Part shown: positions 8,455 to 15,063 of the stretch, in pieces
Position numbering within the stretch: the stretch's first letter is position 1
How the letters are laid out: the number at the start of each line of letters is the position of its first letter
From: CAZTNW01 sp964614945
GTDB lineage: Bacteria > Caldisericota > JANLFM01
Direction: 5' to 3'
Assembly: GCA_964614945.1 (NCBI GenBank)
Contig: CAZTNW010000008.1
Coordinates: 1 to 28,703 of the forward strand
Length of the DNA stretch: 28,703 bases
Translations under genes and position numbers: made by a program
The notes under the pieces: model-generated
Database searches by the model: none
Told to the model about the DNA's origin: nothing
The model's input: the letters and a program-made list of their open reading frames with translations, nothing else

Positions 8455-8690
8455 GCAGTAGATTTCCCGTCCTCTCCGATATACTGTTTAGAGTCTGTTA
8501 TAACTGTTAGAAATTCCACCAGTACCCCGTTCTCCAGAAGATTACTGATTATATCCGATATATTTATTTTTAGCTCCGATAGCTTTTGCACCGCATATAG
8601 TAAGCTATTGTCCAAAAAATAATGCAAATTCGCCTTTTTTAGTATTTCCCACGCTTTGGTGGCAGTTTTAATATTTGTAATCGGTTTCAT
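8364..8690 (-). CDS. Tail assembly chaperone, G product
   Basis: A 108-aa mostly helical protein with an AAAGGAG ribosome site before the ATG at 8690. Similarity to known G proteins is not evident by eye. The identification rests on its place immediately before the tape measure gene, its size, and its overlap with a second frame carrying a -1 slippery heptamer near its 3' end. The normal termination product would be the abundant G form. It lies 11 bp after the small Ig-like gene in the same operon. Confidence 0.75.
   Translation of the reverse strand: MKPITNIKTATKAWEILKKANLHYFLDNSLLYAVQKLSELKINISDIISNLLENGVLVEFLTVITDSKQYIGEDGKSTAWEEVPIQIIGELITDFFSDFMSVFKVLKK
8373..8409 (-). promoter_or_regulatory. 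Programmed -1 frameshift signal
   Basis: Zero-frame codons GAT TTT TTT TCC contain T8, giving the canonical X_XXY_YYZ heptamer T_TTT_TTT at 8409-8403. After slipping back one base, translation continues TTC CGA in the T frame. Eleven bases downstream a weak stem (GAGCGT / GTGCTC, 8391-8373, two wobble pairs, 7-base loop) could act as a stimulator. The slippery heptamer is clear; the stimulator is weak. Confidence 0.75.
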
Positions 8691-8701
8691 TTATCTCTCC
8701 T

Positions 8702-9025
8702 TTATAATTTTACTTCTATAAATGGGTGTTGAATCGTTAGAATCCCTGTAAGCACTGTAAATTGTATCCCTTCTCTATCCCCAAATATTCTGACTGAAAA
8801 TGGATAACTCCCTATTTGATTCAATATTCCACTTTCAATAAAAATATCCACACAATTTCCGTTACAGGTTCCAGGAAACTTCAAACCCAATGGTTCTATC
8901 ATCATTATTGCTACATCAATTTCATTAGCATCCATATCAAAAGGGTTATTTTGCTCATCATACAGTGCAATTTTGAGCATCAGGGAATCACCCTCGTAAC
9001 TGGCTATAGATACTGGTTTATTCAT
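8702..9025 (-). CDS. Small Ig-like phage protein, possibly baseplate upper-protein type
   Basis: A 107-aa beta-rich protein whose start overlaps the upstream stop (ATGA, 9025-9022). The pattern of an opening polar strand (GDSLMLKIALYDEQNNPFD), a middle strand ending in a glycine turn, and a final YPFSVRIFGDREGI stretch resembles the Ig-like N-terminal domains of siphophage baseplate upper proteins. This is a fold-level impression. Its position between the accessory genes and the tail chaperones is compatible with a small virion decoration or tail component. Two cysteines (CNGNC) lie close together and could form a disulphide or be incidental. Confidence 0.45.
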   Translation of the reverse strand: MNKPVSIASYEGDSLMLKIALYDEQNNPFDMDANEIDVAIMMIEPLGLKFPGTCNGNCVDIFIESGILNQIGSYPFSVRIFGDREGIQFTVLTGILTIQHPFIEVKL

Positions 9026-9552
9026 CTTACCGCCGTCACATAAAAGAATCTATCTCGCTCTCCATTATTGGCTCTCACATAATAATTATTTGTGATTTCC
9101 TTTTCTAATTGCCAGGGACTATGATAGAACTTATCATACATCCTTTCTTGATAACCTTGTCCATCATTAAAGTTAATAGTATAGGGATCACCATATTTAG
9201 GATTAAATGAATATAAATAATTCCAGAACAAATTACCATTCTGATCAAAGGCTGGAATACAAAAAGGCACATAATTACTGGTATCTTGTATTGCCACACA
9301 AGAATAAACCCTATATTTAATTGCACCTGGCACTCTTTCCCAGCTTATTTTTATGGAATCTGCCTCGCTTAAATCCGGTAGCATTTCTATTTTTACCTTT
9401 CTTGGTGCTGGTAAAGGCGATTCAATTTCTATCTCTTTACCACTGTTTTGTATTTCCAATTCCTTGTTTGCATTGGGCTGTATATAAATAAGGGAGGATG
9501 GCAGACAGCAAGCCAGCATTAATAAGCTAATTACCGTTATTTTACGAGCCAT
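9022..9552 (-). CDS. Exported fibronectin-like protein in the tail operon
   Basis: The 176-aa product begins with a signal sequence (MARKITVISLLMLACCLPSS). The two cysteines allow either ordinary export or lipidation, but no good lipobox is seen. The core has a fibronectin type III look (ADSIKISWERVPGAIKYRVYS), the style found in host surface proteins. The rest is aromatic-rich. The gene overlaps the preceding signal-peptide gene by 16 bp and the next gene by ATGA, so it is part of the late operon. A signal peptide is not expected on a virion part, so a role at the host envelope (surface change or exclusion) is possible. Function is not established. Confidence 0.6.
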   Translation of the reverse strand: MARKITVISLLMLACCLPSSLIYIQPNANKELEIQNSGKEIEIESPLPAPRKVKIEMLPDLSEADSIKISWERVPGAIKYRVYSCVAIQDTSNYVPFCIPAFDQNGNLFWNYLYSFNPKYGDPYTINFNDGQGYQERMYDKFYHSPWQLEKEITNNYYVRANNGERDRFFYVTAVR

Positions 9553-10460
9553 AATTCTGTATCCTCATCCAATTCTTTTATTTTTACCCAATTCGGATTC
9601 ACTGATTGTCCTTTTCTTAGGGGAATTTGTCCTATCAAACCCACTAAAACCATCGCTGGATTATTTCTATATGGCAAATATGCTTTCCCATAATCGGGAT
9701 TTCTAATCGGTTCTCGTTTTAATATTCTCTCTGCATTTTCTGGTATTTCTTTCAATTTATCTACCGGAATCCAGAGTTCTACTTCCCTAAGGTCTGGGAA
9801 TTTCGCTTCCCGTTTCACTTTCACATATTCTACTTCTTGGTAAAGAGTATCTCCCAGCGCATTCGTTAACCAGGGTAATGCTGGTCTACCACTATTTCCC
9901 ACAAATCCAGCTCCGGCACTGGTCACTCCGAATGGTATTTCTCCCTTTTGTGCTACCCTTATTTTCCCTTCTTCTGTAAAAACTACACTATATCCTAAAT
10001 CTATTTTCCTCTCCGACTCAAAATATTCTGCAAAATCCGCTCCCGCTACATCCCATCGGCTGGCTATTGCTGAACCATTCACGGTGAGTGCATATCCCGG
10101 TTCTGGTAAATATTCTCCAATGGTAACGCTATATCCGTCTATTGTCTCTCCATCGCTTGTATGTGCTGCTATTCTTAAAACGCAGGAATCATCCACTGCA
10201 AAGATATACCCGTGTTCTGAATTCAAAGGTGAATCCGTTACCCGCAAATTTACCAGGATTGGCACTCCAGCATTATCCGGCAATCTGATTCCTTTTACTT
10301 CTTTATCCAATTTCATCCCCAGTTTTATGTTCAAGGAATCCAATACTATGCTCACTGCTCCGTCTATCTCTTCCCAGCTATGCTGTAAATTGTAATATAC
10401 CTGTCCCTGGCACATAATTATCAGGCACAATAAAATTATTATTCCTAAAAGCCGTCTCAT
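9537..10460 (-). CDS. Exported protein with peptidase G2-like (intramolecular chaperone) C-terminal domain
   Basis: The 307-aa product has an N-terminal signal peptide (MRRLLGIIILLCLIIM, then CQG) that could also be a lipoprotein signal. From about residue 135 onward the order of motifs resembles the peptidase_G2/IMC autoprocessing domain of phage fibres: WDVAGADFAEYFE, a glycine-rich turn before a strand, GEIPFGVTSAGAGFVGN, and near the end NPDYGKAYLPYRNNP followed by VLVGLIGQIPL. Such domains usually sit at the C-terminus of tail spikes and help trimerisation before self-cleavage. Pairing it with a signal peptide in a phage operon is unusual. The start is well placed after AGGAG, and the gene begins just after the upstream stop (TAAATG). 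Confidence 0.6.
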   Translation of the reverse strand: MRRLLGIIILLCLIIMCQGQVYYNLQHSWEEIDGAVSIVLDSLNIKLGMKLDKEVKGIRLPDNAGVPILVNLRVTDSPLNSEHGYIFAVDDSCVLRIAAHTSDGETIDGYSVTIGEYLPEPGYALTVNGSAIASRWDVAGADFAEYFESERKIDLGYSVVFTEEGKIRVAQKGEIPFGVTSAGAGFVGNSGRPALPWLTNALGDTLYQEVEYVKVKREAKFPDLREVELWIPVDKLKEIPENAERILKREPIRNPDYGKAYLPYRNNPAMVLVGLIGQIPLRKGQSVNPNWVKIKELDEDTELWLVK

Positions 10461-10769
10461 TTATTCTCCTATTCTATCGTTTTTATCCCGCACCAATCGT
10501 GCTGTCTTATCTCGTTGCCCTCTATTCAGCGCATTATACCCGATTTTATCTGATATATCGGCTATAATAAAACCCCGCTCTATTGCTATTCTTATGTCCA
10601 GAAGCCCTTGATTATCCATTATTTTTGCGTTCTGCACTATTGTTTCAATATACTGTCCACATTGTCCTCGTAACCCTATATTCCCCACTTTACCATTTAA
10701 TAAAAAACCGCACCGGGATTCATATTTGTGTCCCGGCACGGTTGAGGTCAGGTTCACGGTGATGGGCAT
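10461..10769 (-). CDS. Small phage protein of unknown function
   Basis: A 102-aa frame between the holin-like gene and the peptidase G2-like gene. I do not recognise the family. It has two cysteines (RCGFLL, GQCGQY) and a basic C-terminus. The ribosome site before ATG 10769 is weak, so translation may depend on coupling to the holin-like gene, whose stop lies 6 bp upstream. A terminator-like hairpin lies within codons 10-23 of this frame, which raises doubt about how much of it is made or whether translation begins further in (internal Met at about residue 52). Confidence 0.5.
   Translation of the reverse strand: MPITVNLTSTVPGHKYESRCGFLLNGKVGNIGLRGQCGQYIETIVQNAKIMDNQGLLDIRIAIERGFIIADISDKIGYNALNRGQRDKTARLVRDKNDRIGE
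10702..10741 (-). terminator. Intrinsic terminator-like hairpin inside a reading frame
   Basis: On the minus strand, CCGTGCCGGGA (10741-10731) and TCCCGGTGCGG (10718-10708) form an 11-bp stem, counting two G-U wobble pairs, with a 12-base loop. T6 (10707-10702) follows at once. This is the layout of a rho-independent terminator. It lies about 35 bp past the holin-like stop and inside the start of the 102-aa frame, so it could end or attenuate the late transcript there. Confidence 0.6.
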
Positions 10770-10775
10770 ACGGGC

Positions 10776-11174
10776 TTACTTTAAAGCAATAGCACTGCGT
10801 TCAAAAGCTGCTTGCACAGCTGTTTCCACTTTGCCATATTTCTTTTGTATTTTGTTGAGCTCTTTCTGGCTCAAGGTCTCCAATGCCAGGTCAATTACTT
10901 TTGCTTTCTTCTCGCTCCCTACCGCATTCGGATATTTCTCTTCTACCCTGGCTATTAGTTCTATAATCTTCACTAAAATCGGATCTAATTGATCTGTCGT
11001 CAAATCAATCCCCAATTTCTTGAATAACCTCACTAAAAGGGGTGAAACTATTAAGACCACTATTGGAGTTATCACATCCCAGATATTTGTTCCACCTCTT
11101 CCGGCATTGGTTGCGGACAATCCAATACTGGGGATAAGACACATTATGAGTGCTATAAGAACTAATTTTTCCAT
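10776..11174 (-). CDS. LLH-type holin-like protein
   Basis: A 132-aa protein with two hydrophobic segments: an N-terminal one that could be a signal peptide (MEKLVLIALIMCLIPSIGLSA) and a second at about residues 33-50 (VITPIVVLIVSPLLVRLF). The soluble C-terminal part begins KKLGIDLTTDQLDPILVKII and goes on to EEKYPN. That fits the phage holin LLH family, in which one or two membrane helices are followed by a helical domain starting with a LGI-x-(L/V)T motif. It would form membrane holes or release the endolysin (15064) at lysis. Strong AAGGAG ribosome site. Holin and endolysin are about 4 kb apart and on opposite strands, which is unusual. Confidence 0.65.
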   Translation of the reverse strand: MEKLVLIALIMCLIPSIGLSATNAGRGGTNIWDVITPIVVLIVSPLLVRLFKKLGIDLTTDQLDPILVKIIELIARVEEKYPNAVGSEKKAKVIDLALETLSQKELNKIQKKYGKVETAVQAAFERSAIALK

Positions 11175-11189
11175 CCTTATCTCCTTTCT

Positions 11190-11903
11190 TTAAGTTAATG
11201 CTGTGAAATTCTTCACTACTTCTTGCCCTTGTTTTATTGTGGCTGTTTGCCCTGTTGGATAAGTGCTGCCACTCTTTGTTAGAGTGTAAGTATAGGTAAT
11301 TCCGGTACTATCTGCATATACTTGTAGCAGGTAATTACCTTCTGCATCTGTAGTATCCGTATAAGTTCTGCTGTTTCCTGTCACTGATACCAATACACCT
11401 ACATCTGGTGTTATTCCGTCCGGTCTCTTCACATAACCAGATAGTATTCCTGATGGTGTATTTGGGGCAAAGAGCATTACCTGGTTTATATCAATTCCAG
11501 AGGGATAATTTCTCTCCCCTGAGAGATTGATAATTGCTGATTCTTGGCTCTCAGCTACTGGATTAACATTCAATTTCAATCCCCAAAAAGCACAGATAAA
11601 AGTATCATCTGCACAATCATAAATCAAAATATCAACTGCTGTATTATGATAGCTTCTCAGGTAATCATAATTGGCTTTATCACACCGGAAAGTACTGAAA
11701 ATTACGCTTATTTTTTCTTCCGCTGTTCCTTCCGTTCCATCAGCATATTCTTCTTTCACTTCCTGACTGGTCTCATATTTGGGGAATCTTTTGATATAAT
11801 CCAGCCGATCCCAGCCATCCAGGGTATTATTGCCTGTTAACAGCGAAAATTGGGTAAGCGGTATTCCTGCCGGTCTGATATAAACATCCGGAAAACGAAC
11901 CAT
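11190..11903 (-). CDS. Second tail-tube-like protein with C-terminal carboxypeptidase-regulatory-like domain
   Basis: The first about 150 residues parallel the upstream tube protein, above all in the segment NTAVDILIYDCADD...CAFWGLKLN and the later INLSGERN. These match PVDILMIDSDNK...CVWGVRAY and ITISGSKEK of the neighbour. After a short linker (NTPSGILSG) come about 85 residues of a carboxypeptidase-regulatory/Ig-like domain (SGYVKRPDGITPDVGVLVSV, then DAEGNYLLQV). Added Ig domains on tail tubes are known to project from the virion surface and to bind polysaccharide. The probable role is a decorated tube variant or a tail-tip protein. Ribosome site AAGGGAG precedes ATG 11903; it starts 10 bp after the upstream stop. 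Confidence 0.6.
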   Translation of the reverse strand: MVRFPDVYIRPAGIPLTQFSLLTGNNTLDGWDRLDYIKRFPKYETSQEVKEEYADGTEGTAEEKISVIFSTFRCDKANYDYLRSYHNTAVDILIYDCADDTFICAFWGLKLNVNPVAESQESAIINLSGERNYPSGIDINQVMLFAPNTPSGILSGYVKRPDGITPDVGVLVSVTGNSRTYTDTTDAEGNYLLQVYADSTGITYTYTLTKSGSTYPTGQTATIKQGQEVVKNFTALT

Positions 11904-11913
11904 CTTTACTCCC

Positions 11914-12363
11914 TTAGGTCACGGGTATTAATGTTAGCGGTGCTGCGCTTGCCCCGGATGACTTTTCTTTACTTCCCGAAATGGTTATTTTCGGTTCTTC
12001 TTCACTGCTGATTTTCGGATATGCCCGCACTCCCCACACACAATAAGCTGGTGCTTTATTATCTGAATCAATCATAAGAATATCTACCGGATTATTCAAA
12101 AAAGCAGTGCGTAATGTGGCTAAATCCCCTACAGCAAAATTTACTATTGTAATCTCCACATTTGCCTTATCGCTTCCTATATATTCCGTCCCATCCTGTA
12201 TGGGTGTGCTTACTCCTTTATCCATATCTGCCTTAGATTCTGCCACTAAAGCGGTGCCTGGCAATGCCGTCCATCCGCTTGGAGTTGTCCCACTATAGGC
12301 GATTGTGGTAATTGGGGTCGCCGCAGTACGATAAAACACTTTGTCAAATTTCTTTACTGCCAT
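11914..12363 (-). CDS. Major tail tube protein
   Basis: A 149-aa protein placed between the probable tail terminator and the chaperone/tape measure genes. The AAAGGAG before its ATG suggests high expression. The sequence is beta-rich with an acidic middle and the segment NVEITIVNFAVGDLATLRTAF typical of siphovirus tube proteins. The C-terminus is a flexible stretch of Ser/Ala/Pro. No sheath gene accompanies it, so the tail is non-contractile. It has a longer paralogue immediately downstream. Confidence 0.65.
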   Translation of the reverse strand: MAVKKFDKVFYRTAATPITTIAYSGTTPSGWTALPGTALVAESKADMDKGVSTPIQDGTEYIGSDKANVEITIVNFAVGDLATLRTAFLNNPVDILMIDSDNKAPAYCVWGVRAYPKISSEEEPKITISGSKEKSSGASAAPLTLIPVT

Positions 12364-12381
12364 TTCTTTTTTCTCCTTTAT

Positions 12382-12783
12382 CTATATTGGAAATGAACAT
12401 TTTATCAGGGCAAGTGAACAATTTTTGGTATTGATCACATCTTCCCCAAATTCTATTGTTTTTGCATATAATCTGGGTATTCCCAGAATAATATTTACTT
12501 TCTCTGTTAATGCCTTTCTCGTCTCAGTTAAATTTTTTCTATGTCCTTCTAATGCTTCCACCACATAAATACTGAAAGAATATCTTTCCAACGGCATAGT
12601 GCCTCCCTCATAAACTCTCGGTTCTGCTGTATCAATATCCACCGCTATAAATGGGTATTGTTGTGGTACCGGTGGCAAAACATTATCTATCACCAATACA
12701 TTCGGTAATACCTTCCTCACACCTTCTATCAATCTCTTCTGAGTCTCTATCAAATCCATTTCTTCTCCATCACTTTCCAACAT
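12382..12783 (-). CDS. Probable tail terminator / neck protein
   Basis: A 133-aa protein in the usual place between head connector and tube genes. The pattern of an N-terminal helix (IETQKRLIEGVRKVLPN), a PPVPQQYPFIAVDID strand and a later GTMPLERYSFSIYVV strand is that of small tail-terminator proteins. The start is uncertain: ATG 12783 is listed, but an internal ATG at 12759 (MDLIETQ) has a better ribosome site (TGGAGAAGAA) and would make the protein eight residues shorter. The role is inferred mainly from position. Confidence 0.5.
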   Translation of the reverse strand: MLESDGEEMDLIETQKRLIEGVRKVLPNVLVIDNVLPPVPQQYPFIAVDIDTAEPRVYEGGTMPLERYSFSIYVVEALEGHRKNLTETRKALTEKVNIILGIPRLYAKTIEFGEDVINTKNCSLALIKCSFPI

Positions 12784-12800
12784 CTACTCTCTGCTCTCCG

Positions 12801-13208
12801 CTATATATCATACCATCTTACCGTATCTTCGCTTTCTTCTCTCTTTCTTCTTAAAATATCTTCGCAAATCTGATTTCCCAGCTCTCTAAAATGATTTCCC
12901 AGCTCCAGAATATGGTTCACTGATGCCGGTTTCGTCTCTCCATTTCCCCAGCTTGTCCCAAAGGCATTACTGTCCGGGAAGCCAATTCCCATTATCAGCT
13001 CTCGGCTTGATAGCATCAATCTGCTGGCGATAAAATGCGTCACTGCCCCTGCCCATTGTTCGTCCTCTGAATTTTCCAATTCTGCAGCTGTCTCTTCTCC
13101 CAGACGAATTTTAGCATCCATAATACCCCAGGGGACGAGCGCTAATATACGCTCGTCCGGGGTATCTTGGAGAGTTATGAGGGCATTGACTTTCTCTATC
13201 CAATTCAT
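12801..13208 (-). CDS. Head-tail connector-like protein
   Basis: A 135-aa, mostly helical acidic protein directly after the capsid gene (6-bp gap). The helical layout (ERILALVPWGIMDAKIRLGE, then a WAGAVTHFIASRLML helix and a GNHFRELGNQICEDILRRK helix) is that of the adaptor proteins that extend the portal channel in HK97-like phages. No specific family is recognisable by eye, so the call relies on fold style and gene order. Confidence 0.5.
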   Translation of the reverse strand: MNWIEKVNALITLQDTPDERILALVPWGIMDAKIRLGEETAAELENSEDEQWAGAVTHFIASRLMLSSRELIMGIGFPDSNAFGTSWGNGETKPASVNHILELGNHFRELGNQICEDILRRKREESEDTVRWYDI

Positions 13209-13214
13209 TTATCT

Positions 13215-14090
13215 TTAACTACCTGTGGCAGCTAAAATCCTTAAATTGGCATTAGGGTATTGGTTCACATCCAATCGCACCGAAAGAACACATTTGTATC
13301 CTCTCGCTTCCGGGTATCTTTGCACTTCCATTGAAACTTCTCGTCCGATTGGTACCAGAATATTGCTCATATCACCGATAATCGGTCGGTTGGTTGGAAG
13401 CGTATTCAATTCTACCAGTTCTAAGCCGCGATACCATATCTTACCGTCCCTTATGGCAATCGTCTTGTTATTCGTCATCACATCGTCCCAAAGGAGGGTG
13501 TAATCGGAAGGACAAATATAAATTTTGGTTGCAGGATTTGCCAGAAGATCATCCGGTGCTCCTGCTACCAGTTTATTTAGCTTTTTTGCTATGGTCGTAT
13601 CCGAAGCAGTTAACCACGGACAGGTCAGTCCATTGGTCGTCAATTGCTTTACAATCCCATTTAAAATCTTCCAAACCAAATCTATATCAGTACTCCCGGT
13701 ATGGGCGGTATCTCCATTTATAATCAGAAATTGTAAATCCTTGGCAAAAACCTTAGCTACCATTTCCGCTATTTTATTCGGATCACTTTCCATATCCTCT
13801 ACATATGAATCCTGAATTACCAGTGCCAGAACCAGCTCTTTCAAGCTATAACTTACATCATTCTGAGTCAAATTATTCAATGTTGCTACAGTCTGTCTAT
13901 CCGAACTGGTCACTCCATAACCCCGGGTTTTGTAAGATGCCCCGGCTACCGTTGGATAGGTAGCTACCGGATTGTTTACTTTAGCCGGAGTTACTAACTG
14001 TAATATAGGCGTGTTTTCAATCACCAAATCCAGAAACTTATCCGCAGATTTGGGGCTTAAAATTCCCATTGGTTTAATTCCTTCTAACAT
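13215..14090 (-). CDS. Major capsid protein
   Basis: A 291-aa protein following the protease gene with an AAAGGAG ribosome site. It has the overall pattern of an HK97-fold capsid subunit: an N-terminal arm, an extended strand region (PVATYPTVAGASYKTRGYG), a spine helix region (DPNKIAEMVAKVFAKDLQFLIINGD), and a C-terminal A-domain (KIYICPSDYTLLW, IGREVSMEVQRYPEARGYK, SVRLDVNQYPNANLRIL). The short N-terminus fits a phage whose scaffold is a separate protein, here probably the tail of the XkdF-like protease. It forms the icosahedral shell. Confidence 0.8.
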   Translation of the reverse strand: MLEGIKPMGILSPKSADKFLDLVIENTPILQLVTPAKVNNPVATYPTVAGASYKTRGYGVTSSDRQTVATLNNLTQNDVSYSLKELVLALVIQDSYVEDMESDPNKIAEMVAKVFAKDLQFLIINGDTAHTGSTDIDLVWKILNGIVKQLTTNGLTCPWLTASDTTIAKKLNKLVAGAPDDLLANPATKIYICPSDYTLLWDDVMTNNKTIAIRDGKIWYRGLELVELNTLPTNRPIIGDMSNILVPIGREVSMEVQRYPEARGYKCVLSVRLDVNQYPNANLRILAATGS

Positions 14091-14101
14091 TTCTTACTCC
14101 T

Positions 14102-14755
14102 TTAATTCAACTTCGCAAAATCAAATTCTGAGAGGACTTCATCGTCCTTATCTTCCTGTTTTGCTATGGTTACACTTCCGTCTTTATCTATCACCAGTTG
14201 CCTGGATTTTGGCATGCCCTTCACCACCGTTAGCAAATCTTCAATGGTCTTTTCCTGCTTCTCAATCTTTGCCTTCAACTCTTCCAGCTCTTTACCACTA
14301 TTTGTAACAGGTGGCTCTTCTTCTTTCTTTTTCACCTGAGCCATCATAGATAACCCTTTATATTCTCCTTTTTTCACTTTCTGAAAGGTCTCTGAGCTCG
14401 GATCCATTTTAATCACTACCTTCCAGGCACCTATTTCATCTAAATAACTTTCCACTACTGCTGCCCCAGCTGGAACTTCATTGTGATTCTCATCTACATT
14501 AAAATTCCGCCCGTTCAGCATAAAATCGTGTGCCGCCTTTTTGATGGTCTCTTTATCTGCCCAATCTCCATCAGCATCTTTTACATTGGGTTCATAAACG
14601 GTTCCCGCTACCAGTCCTTCGTCGTTCACTTTGCTCACTTTCAGCAATTTCTCGCCGTTAAACTGATTGCGACATTTATATACAATGTCCTTTTTGTTCG
14701 CCGGTTTATCTACCAGCGAAATGAAACTGACCTGAATGTTTTCCAATTTAGCCAT
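14102..14755 (-). CDS. XkdF-like prohead protease with scaffold-like C-terminus
   Basis: A 217-aa protein. Residues 1-30 hold the SFISLVDKPANKKDI start usual in XkdF proteins. Residues about 45-135 give the protease-like region: VAGTVYEPNVKDADGDWA, a strand with NFNVDENHN carrying a candidate catalytic His, then VVESYLDEIGAWKVVIKMD and KKGEYKGLSMMAQVK with a candidate Ser. Residues about 150-217 are a charged coiled coil (KELEELKAKIEKQEKTIEDLL) that could act as scaffold. XkdF-type proteins are predicted serine proteases of prohead maturation. First gene of the capsid/tail operon, with AAGGAG before the ATG; the divergent control region lies directly upstream. Confidence 0.8.
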   Translation of the reverse strand: MAKLENIQVSFISLVDKPANKKDIVYKCRNQFNGEKLLKVSKVNDEGLVAGTVYEPNVKDADGDWADKETIKKAAHDFMLNGRNFNVDENHNEVPAGAAVVESYLDEIGAWKVVIKMDPSSETFQKVKKGEYKGLSMMAQVKKKEEEPPVTNSGKELEELKAKIEKQEKTIEDLLTVVKGMPKSRQLVIDKDGSVTIAKQEDKDDEVLSEFDFAKLN

Positions 14756-15063
14756 TTTTTTCTCCTTAATTAACTTTTTGGCTCGCTAATTTCATTCAGC
14801 TTACAGTTCTTAAAATGATGCTTTTCTCCCCTGCGTCAACCATCTTTTGGCAGATATGCCATATCTGCCATATCTGCCATATCTGCCATATCTGCAAAAT
14901 TGTTATTGCTGTTGTTTTTTCTATCCCTAATTTTGTCTTTGTAGTTGCTGTTGTTAAGACCTCAGCATAACTTAAGATTAAAAATATTTTATGGAGTAAA
15001 AAATGATATATAGCAAACCCTTCTCTCATATAGCCAGAGTTCGCTTCATTGGAGGAATAAATT
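14756..15063. promoter_or_regulatory. Divergent intergenic control region
   Basis: This 308-bp gap separates the divergent capsid/tail operon (-) and endolysin/terminase/portal block (+). It carries the palindrome and half-sites at 14849-14896, and ribosome sites at both edges (AAGGAG for the minus gene, GGAGG at 15051-15055 for the plus gene). A possible plus-strand promoter is TTGTTA (14951-14956) with TAAGAT (14973-14978), spacer 16, each 4/6. No convincing minus-strand promoter is visible, which would fit dependence on a phage activator. Confidence 0.5.
14849..14896. repeat. Palindrome plus direct 9-bp half-sites
   Basis: GGCAGATAT (14849-14857) and ATATCTGCC (14861-14869) form a perfect 9-bp inverted repeat around a 3-bp GCC. 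Two more exact ATATCTGCC copies follow at 14870-14878 and 14879-14887, and one ending in A at 14888-14896. It looks like an operator for a dimeric regulator with added half-sites, between divergent late operons. Confidence 0.6.

Noticed and set aside
14849..14896. CRISPR-like repeats
   Set aside because: Units of 9 bp are contiguous without spacers, far too short for a CRISPR array.
14796..15029. 77-codon minus-strand frame with WQI repeats
   Set aside because: It lies wholly in the divergent control region, the repeats are the ATATCTGCC half-sites read as protein, and it has no ribosome site or domain.
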